NCBI GenBank assembly: GCA_025927935.1
Contig: JAICKM010000186.1
Span: 1-10,447 of the forward strand
DNA from: Chloroflexia bacterium
GTDB taxonomy: Bacteria > Chloroflexota > Chloroflexia > QHBQ01 > JADMIH01
Length of the DNA stretch: 10,447 bases
Direction of reading: 5' to 3'
How positions within the stretch are numbered: position 1 is the stretch's first letter; the number at the start of each line of letters is the position of its first letter. The notes under the pieces were generated by a model. The model was not told where the DNA came from. It worked only from the letters and a program-made list of their open reading frames with translations, and did not search any database. Position numbers and translations under genes: made by a program. Positions 6,378-10,447 of this stretch are shown here, one piece after another.

Positions 6378-6423
6378 CGAGAGGCCGGGCCGGGAGCGGC
6401 GATCTCGCGACCCCGGCCTCTCG
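6378..6423 (-). terminator. GC-rich hairpin after the GDP-mannose dehydratase-like gene
   Basis: Perfect 12-bp arms CGAGAGGCCGGG (6378-6389) and CCCGGCCTCTCG (6412-6423) flank a 22-base loop. It begins nine bases after the stop codon of the upstream gene. No T-run follows, so termination is inferred from position; it may instead stabilise the 3' end. Confidence 0.55.
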
Positions 6424-6431
6424 CAACGGCG

Positions 6432-7481
6432 CTAAACGTGGGTGCGCCAGTAGGCCAGCAGATCGCGGATCGTCTGCTCGAAGGGAATGGTCGGCTCCCA
6501 GCCGGTGGCTTTTTGGAACTTGCCGGCGTCGGCCCAGAGGATCTTTACGTCGCTGGGGCGCATGCGCGCCGGGTCCTGCTTGATCTCAATGCGCGCCTTG
6601 CTCATGCGCAGCAGCATATCCAGCATCTCGCCCATCGCGCGAGTCTGCCCGGAACCGATGTTGTACACCTCGCCGGGCGTGCCGCGCTCCAGCATCAGCC
6701 AGTAGGCGCGCACCATATCGCGTACATCGGTGATGTCGCGCTTGCTCGATAGATCGCCCACATAGACGATGGGTTCTTGCAGGCCCTTCTCGATGCGCGC
6801 GATCTGGCGCGCCCAGGTTGAGGGCGCAAAGTGCTCCCCACGGCGCGGGCCGTCATGGTTGAAGCCGCGCGAGACGATGCTTTTCACCTGATAGCTCATC
6901 CAATACTGGTAGGCCAGCTTCTCCTGCGTCACCTTGCTCACCGCATAGGGGCTGAGCGGGCGCAGTTCATTGGCCTCGGTCATCGGCACTTCGTCAGGCA
7001 ACACCAGGCCGTATTCTTCCGACGAGCCGGCGATCTGGATCAGCGGATCGAAGCCATCCTTGGCATGCTCCGCATGCAGCGCACGGGTCTCGCGCACGGC
7101 CTCAAAGAGATTGAGCTGGCCCATGATATTGGTTTGCAGCGTTTCCGCGGGCGCATTCCAAGATGTCGGCACAAAGGACTGCGCGGCCAGGTGAAAGATA
7201 CGATCCGGGCAGACAGCGGCAATCAGCTTATGCACGCTGAAGGCGTCCACCAGGTCGCTGTTGATCATATTGATCTTGCCGGGCACAAACGCCGCGCGAA
7301 TCGTATCGACGCTGGAGACGCCGACCTCGATAAGATTTAGGTGCGGGAGCAGGTTCTCCAGGTTGTCGAGCCGGCTGCGTCGCCGGTAGGTGCCGTACAA
7401 CTCGATATCGGGCTTGCCAAAAAGCATGTCCGCCATATGGCTGCCGGCAAAACCGGTGATACCAGTAATCAGAACTCTCAA
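6432..7481 (-). CDS. GDP-mannose 4,6-dehydratase-like NAD(P)-dependent SDR enzyme
   Basis: This extended short-chain dehydrogenase of 349 residues should act on a GDP-sugar in the cytoplasm. Gly7-x2-Gly10-x2-Gly13 (TGITGFAG) binds NAD(P). IFHLAAQSFV follows, then the catalytic Ser-Ser154-Glu155 in GSSEEYG and Tyr179-x3-Lys183 in SPYAVSK. NHDGPRRGEHF resembles the GDP-mannose dehydratase motif NHxSPRRG, whereas the N-terminal GFAGSH is more like the reductase Rmd, so the exact reaction (4,6-dehydration or 4-keto reduction) is uncertain. The start is a TTG at 7481: GGAGGA stands six bases upstream and the protein then begins at the first beta strand (RVLITG). A longer frame to 7565 adds 28 unconserved residues. 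The neighbouring Rmd-like gene suggests a two-step GDP-deoxysugar pathway for surface polysaccharide. Confidence 0.85.
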   Translation of the reverse strand: MRVLITGITGFAGSHMADMLFGKPDIELYGTYRRRSRLDNLENLLPHLNLIEVGVSSVDTIRAAFVPGKINMINSDLVDAFSVHKLIAAVCPDRIFHLAAQSFVPTSWNAPAETLQTNIMGQLNLFEAVRETRALHAEHAKDGFDPLIQIAGSSEEYGLVLPDEVPMTEANELRPLSPYAVSKVTQEKLAYQYWMSYQVKSIVSRGFNHDGPRRGEHFAPSTWARQIARIEKGLQEPIVYVGDLSSKRDITDVRDMVRAYWLMLERGTPGEVYNIGSGQTRAMGEMLDMLLRMSKARIEIKQDPARMRPSDVKILWADAGKFQKATGWEPTIPFEQTIRDLLAYWRTHV

Positions 7482-7595
7482 GGGATTTCCTCCGTTTATT
7501 ACCAGTTTTATAACGCCGCGGGCCGTCCTACCCGGAACCGGCGCAGGAACAAGCACCTCGCCCATGAGGCGGCGGGCTAGCGGCAGTTACCGGTC

Positions 7596-7616
7596 TTGCA
7601 TAACTATAATATGCAA
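7596..7616. promoter_or_regulatory. AT-rich palindrome in the 217-base leader between the two SDR genes
   Basis: TTGCATA and TATGCAA form 7-bp arms around ACTATAA. The centre contains TATAAT (plus strand) and TATAGT (minus strand), so it could be an operator over a -10 element for the downstream SDR gene. I find no good -35 at normal spacing on either strand. It is the only AT-rich island in the otherwise GC-rich gap 7482-7698. Confidence 0.35.
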
Positions 7617-7698
7617 AGCGAGCGGGAGCTACTGCAACAGGCCATACACCCGAGGTAAAGTCCACCCGCCGCGCGAACCGCGCCTGCCATAAGAGCCG

Positions 7699-8742
7699 TT
7701 AGCTGTTCCCGTCGTTCGTCACTTCCGTTACGCGCTCACGCCAATCGTTCAGGATATCGCTCAGCGACTGCTGCAAGCTAATTTCCGGCTGCCACCCGGT
7801 ACGGGCGCGAAACCGGCGCGCATCGCACACAATACGCGGCACATCGGCCGGGCGCAGGCGAGCAGGATCGCGCTCAATCTGCACGGCCACCTTACTCATG
7901 CTGAGGAAGGTATCGAGAATGGTCGAGATCGCGGTACCCTGGCCCGAACCGATATTATACACGGCGCCGGGTTCGCCCTCCACGATCGCCAGGTGATACG
8001 CGCGCACCATATCGCGCACATCGGTGAAATCGCGCTCGGCGCTCAAGTTGCCCACGCGCAGGATCGGCTCTTGCAAGCCGGCTTCGATAGCGGCTACTTG
8101 CCGAGCGAAGGCGGCGGTCACAAACTGCTCGCTCTGGCCGGGGCCGATATGATTAAACGGACGCACGCGGATAATCGACAGCTTATAGGCCACAAAATAC
8201 TGCAAGCCCAGCATATCCTGCGTGATCTTGCTGACCGCGTAGGGGTTCTCCGGGCGGAACGGTGTATCTTCGTTAACGGGCAGATCTTCGGGCCGCACAT
8301 GCCCGTATTGCTCGCTACTTCCGATCAGCAAAATGCGCGGCGCCAGGCCCAACGCCTGAACCGCGCGCAGCACATTCAGTTCGCCCACGATATTGTTGAC
8401 CAGCGTGGCCTCCGGGTCGCGGAGCGCCTGCTGCACAATCGCCTGGGCGGCCAGGTGAAAGATAAAGTCGGGGCGCAGATCGGCCAGCAGATCGCGCGTG
8501 CCGGCATAGTCCATCAGGTCCACCGGCGCCATACGCAGCCGGTGTCGCGTCGCCCAGGCACTATCGAGCGGGCGCCGGCCGGTGCTGCCGCGCCGGGACG
8601 TTTCCACATGCGGGGAAACCTCCGGCGGCGCGGAGTTGTGGGGGCGCGTCGTCCCCCACAACTCCCAGCCGGTGGTCTCCGCGAGGTGCGCCACCAGGTA
8701 GCGCCCCGCGAAGCCTCCGGCTCCGGTGATTAATGCGCGCAT
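7699..8742 (-). CDS. rmd: GDP-6-deoxy-D-mannose reductase (Rmd-type SDR)
   Basis: Rmd reduces GDP-4-keto-6-deoxy-D-mannose to GDP-D-rhamnose with NAD(P)H. The 347-residue protein begins MRALITGAGGFAGRYL, with the cofactor glycines at 7, 10 and 13. It contains IFHLAAQAIV, the catalytic Ser143-Glu144 in GSSEQYG and Tyr168-x3-Lys172 in NPYAVSK. FNHIGPGQ, RDFTDVRDMVRAY and YNIGSGQG are close to the Rmd pattern as I remember it. The ATG at 8742 is preferred because it gives the normal N-terminus; a TTG at 8775 would overlap the metK stop, and no strong ribosome-binding site distinguishes them. It starts 29 bases after metK and may be co-transcribed. Residues about 33-70 hold an unusual Ser/Arg/Pro-rich insertion encoded by palindromic DNA. 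A GDP-mannose dehydratase or another epimerase remains possible. Confidence 0.85.
   Translation of the reverse strand: MRALITGAGGFAGRYLVAHLAETTGWELWGTTRPHNSAPPEVSPHVETSRRGSTGRRPLDSAWATRHRLRMAPVDLMDYAGTRDLLADLRPDFIFHLAAQAIVQQALRDPEATLVNNIVGELNVLRAVQALGLAPRILLIGSSEQYGHVRPEDLPVNEDTPFRPENPYAVSKITQDMLGLQYFVAYKLSIIRVRPFNHIGPGQSEQFVTAAFARQVAAIEAGLQEPILRVGNLSAERDFTDVRDMVRAYHLAIVEGEPGAVYNIGSGQGTAISTILDTFLSMSKVAVQIERDPARLRPADVPRIVCDARRFRARTGWQPEISLQQSLSDILNDWRERVTEVTNDGNS
8600..8665. repeat. Palindromic insertion inside rmd
   Basis: Perfect 13-bp arms GGAGTTGTGGGGG (8632-8644) and CCCCCACAACTCC (8653-8665) flank an 8-base spacer. A second inverted repeat, GTTTCC (8600-8605) and GGAAAC (8614-8619), follows at once. 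Both lie in the part of rmd that codes for the nonconserved loop between the second beta strand and the D-L-x-D segment. Confidence 0.7.
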
Positions 8743-8771
8743 CGGTCGCTCGGCGTCAGGCGAGAGCGGGT

Positions 8772-10034
8772 TCAACCGCGCGAACCGACCAGTTGGCGGC
8801 CGGCGGAGGTGTCGCTACCCGACTCGCCGAGTCCGGCTTCCGCGCGCAGGGTCGCGGCCTTGTCCGTGTTCTCCCAGGGCGCGTCGATATCGTTGCGGCC
8901 AAAGTGACCGAAAGCGGCGGTCGCACGGTAGATCGGGCGGCGCAGCTTCAGGTCCCGGATAATGGCGCCGGGCCGCAGGTCGAAGTGCTTATTGATCAGA
9001 TCGACAATCTTCTCGTCGGCCACCTTCCCCGTGCCGAAAGTCTCGACCGAGATGCTGATCGGATGAGCCACGCCGATGGCATAGCTAAGCTGGATCTCGA
9101 AGCGCTCAGCCAACCCCGCGGCGACGACATTCTTCGCCACATAGCGGGCGGCATAGGCCGCCGAGCGGTCCACCTTTGTCGGGTCCTTGCCGCTGAAGGC
9201 GCCGCCGCCATGCCGGGCCACCCCACCGTAGGTATCGACGATAATCTTGCGCCCGGTCACGCCGGCATCGCCCATCGGGCCGCCGATCACGAAGCGCCCC
9301 GTCGGGTTCACATAGAACTTGGTCTTGTCATCCAGCAGTTCGGCGGGCACCACGGCGCGGATCACCTTCTCGATGATCTCCCGCTCGATCTCCTCGTGGC
9401 TGACGTGCGGCGCGTGCTGGGTCGAAACGACCACCGCGTCCACCCGCTTGGGCTTGCCGTAGCTGTACTCGACCGTGACCTGGGCCTTGCCGTCCGGGCG
9501 CAGCCAGGGCAGCACCTTGCCGCGGCGCAACTGCGACAGGCGCCGGGTCAGCGCGTTCGCCAGCGAGATGGTCAGCGGCATCAGTTCCGGCGTCTCATCG
9601 CAGGCAAAGCCGATCATCATGCCCTGGTCGCCGGCGCCCAGCGCCTCGACCTCGGCGTCGGTCATTTCGCCCGTCTTGTGCTCCAGCGCCTCGTCCACGC
9701 CCTGAGCGATGTCCTTCGACTGTTCCTTGATCGAAACAATCACGTTGCACGTCTCGGCGTCGAAGCCATACTTGGCCCGCGTGTAACCAATATCGTTGAT
9801 CGTGTCACGCACCAGCTTGGGAATATCGACCCAGCTCTTGGTCGTGACCTCGCCCATCACCAGGACCATACCCGTCGTAGTCGCCGTCTCGCAGGCCACG
9901 CGGCTGTTGGGATCCTGATCCAGCATGGCGTCCAGGATCGCGTCCGAGATCTGGTCGCACAGCTTATCGGGGTGGCCTTCCGTCACCGACTCCGAGGTGA
10001 AGTAAAACTGCGGCGATTCGGTAAAAGTTGTCAT
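8772..10034 (-). CDS. metK: S-adenosylmethionine synthetase (methionine adenosyltransferase)
   Basis: MetK makes S-adenosylmethionine from methionine and ATP in the cytoplasm, hydrolysing the triphosphate it releases. The 420 residues contain every signature: [20 protein letters not shown], with the ATP-binding His21 and catalytic Asp23 and Lys24; GAGDQGMM (133-140), the methionine/ATP hexapeptide; and the glycine-rich [16 protein letters not shown] (276-291). The length is slightly above the usual 380-400 because of a short C-terminal tail after [11 protein letters not shown]. The ATG at 10034 lies five bases after GGAGG; an adjacent ATG at 10037 leaves only two bases of spacing. The gap to the upstream membrane-protein gene is 17 bases, so no SAM riboswitch fits directly in front of metK, and the promoter is probably further upstream, beyond the window. 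Confidence 0.98.
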   Translation of the reverse strand: MTTFTESPQFYFTSESVTEGHPDKLCDQISDAILDAMLDQDPNSRVACETATTTGMVLVMGEVTTKSWVDIPKLVRDTINDIGYTRAKYGFDAETCNVIVSIKEQSKDIAQGVDEALEHKTGEMTDAEVEALGAGDQGMMIGFACDETPELMPLTISLANALTRRLSQLRRGKVLPWLRPDGKAQVTVEYSYGKPKRVDAVVVSTQHAPHVSHEEIEREIIEKVIRAVVPAELLDDKTKFYVNPTGRFVIGGPMGDAGVTGRKIIVDTYGGVARHGGGAFSGKDPTKVDRSAAYAARYVAKNVVAAGLAERFEIQLSYAIGVAHPISISVETFGTGKVADEKIVDLINKHFDLRPGAIIRDLKLRRPIYRATAAFGHFGRNDIDAPWENTDKAATLRAEAGLGESGSDTSAGRQLVGSRG

Positions 10035-10051
10035 CATTTCCTCCAAACGCG

Positions 10052-10447
10052 CTACGGCGTTGCAATACTAAAAAGCGAGGTGCCGAGACCGCCGAAGGTC
10101 ACGGCCAGAAAACATAGGCTGACGACTAAGGTCAGCGCGGCAAACCCAAGGCCAACCCCACCCATCCAGCGGGCCGATGTGGGATTGCGCCCGTGCGGCG
10201 CGAGGACCAGGGCGGCAATGCACAGCCCTCCGGCGATCAGAGCCAGCGGCACCCCGATCACCCCGCCCACGCCACAGCAAAACCCGAACGGGAGCGAAAC
10301 CAGCGCGGCGATCAGCCCGACCAGGCCAAAAGTCTCGGCGTTCCCCCGCCCGCGCGGCTCCAACGGCTCATCGGTCCAGCCGGGGCGCATCGACATCGGC
10401 AGCGGTTCCAACCGCGGATCGATAGCCCAGGTGGGGGCAACCGGCAA
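10052..10447 (-). CDS. Small integral membrane protein, function unknown (5' end beyond or at window edge)
   Basis: The frame is open from the window edge to the TAG at 10052-10054 and shows 131 residues. The N-terminal 38 are polar and proline-rich. Hydrophobic segments follow at about 40-58 ([19 protein letters not shown]), about 60-84 and about 95-119, so three or so membrane helices with a short [10 protein letters not shown] loop. The pattern loosely recalls DUF4190-type proteins, but I cannot assign a family with confidence. The true start may lie beyond the window or at an ATG near 10396. It ends 17 bases before metK, so the two are probably co-transcribed; that says nothing firm about function. 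Confidence 0.65.
   Translation of the reverse strand: MPVAPTWAIDPRLEPLPMSMRPGWTDEPLEPRGRGNAETFGLVGLIAALVSLPFGFCCGVGGVIGVPLALIAGGLCIAALVLAPHGRNPTSARWMGGVGLGFAALTLVVSLCFLAVTFGGLGTSLFSIATP

Noticed and set aside
6220..6426. Short minus-strand frame between the SDR gene and nrdR
   Set aside because: It would run through the -35 element and DnaA box of the nrd promoter and has a low-complexity Leu/Pro/Ser composition with no ribosome-binding site.
7993..8733. Plus-strand open frame of 246 codons opposite rmd
   Set aside because: Antisense to a well-supported SDR gene, with no recognisable domain and no ribosome-binding site.
10035..10051. SAM riboswitch in front of metK
   Set aside because: The gap to the upstream gene is only 17 bases, too short for any SAM riboswitch class.
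1..10447. CRISPR array, tRNA or rRNA genes
   Set aside because: I found no regularly spaced repeats and no tRNA- or rRNA-like segments on either strand by eye.

Overview
This window comes from a G+C-rich bacterial chromosome. Apart from a short insertion-sequence remnant, every gene lies on the minus strand. The gene set is housekeeping: S-adenosylmethionine synthetase, two GDP-sugar enzymes, NrdR and a class II (B12-dependent) ribonucleotide reductase, with a serine beta-lactamase-family gene at the left edge. Non-ATG starts, a stand-alone class II reductase next to NrdR and the style of the SDR proteins make me lean towards Chloroflexota. That is a low-confidence guess that the sequence alone does not prove.

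Layout from right to left, the direction of transcription. (1) 10447-10052: C-terminal part of a small membrane protein. (2) 10034-8772: metK. (3) 8742-7699: Rmd-type GDP-sugar reductase with a palindrome-containing insertion near its N-terminus. (4) 7481-6432: a GDP-mannose 4,6-dehydratase-like SDR with a TTG start, preceded by a 217-base leader and followed by a hairpin. (5) 6248-6158: a compact control region with a perfect DnaA box, a near-consensus sigma70-type promoter (TTGACA-17-TACAAT) and two NrdR-box-like sites 31 bp apart. (6) 6071-5592: nrdR. (7) 5543-1661: nrdJ, interrupted twice. (8) 1665-1588: two hairpins, the second a rho-independent terminator. (9) 886-1575: an internally deleted insertion sequence. 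(10) 779 to the left edge: a class C beta-lactamase-family hydrolase, truncated by the window.

The most striking feature is nrdJ. Its reading frame stops at 5010 and resumes near 4741. The 271 bases between are a small group I intron without an ORF: the P, Q, R and S core elements, a perfect 7-bp P1 ending in a U-G pair at the 5' splice site, and a terminal G are all visible. Removing it restores the class II reductase motif GGTR/RGANM exactly. The second exon also carries a 371-residue intein (3296-4408) with a LAGLIDADG endonuclease. It sits directly before the predicted thiyl-radical cysteine of the N-P-C-G-E motif and ends in Gly-Gln instead of the usual His-Asn. An active reductase therefore needs RNA splicing and then protein splicing.

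NrdR probably represses its own operon and nrdJ through the paired boxes over the transcription start, and the DnaA box may link deoxynucleotide supply to replication. The two SDR genes fit GDP-deoxysugar (for example GDP-D-rhamnose) synthesis for surface glycans.
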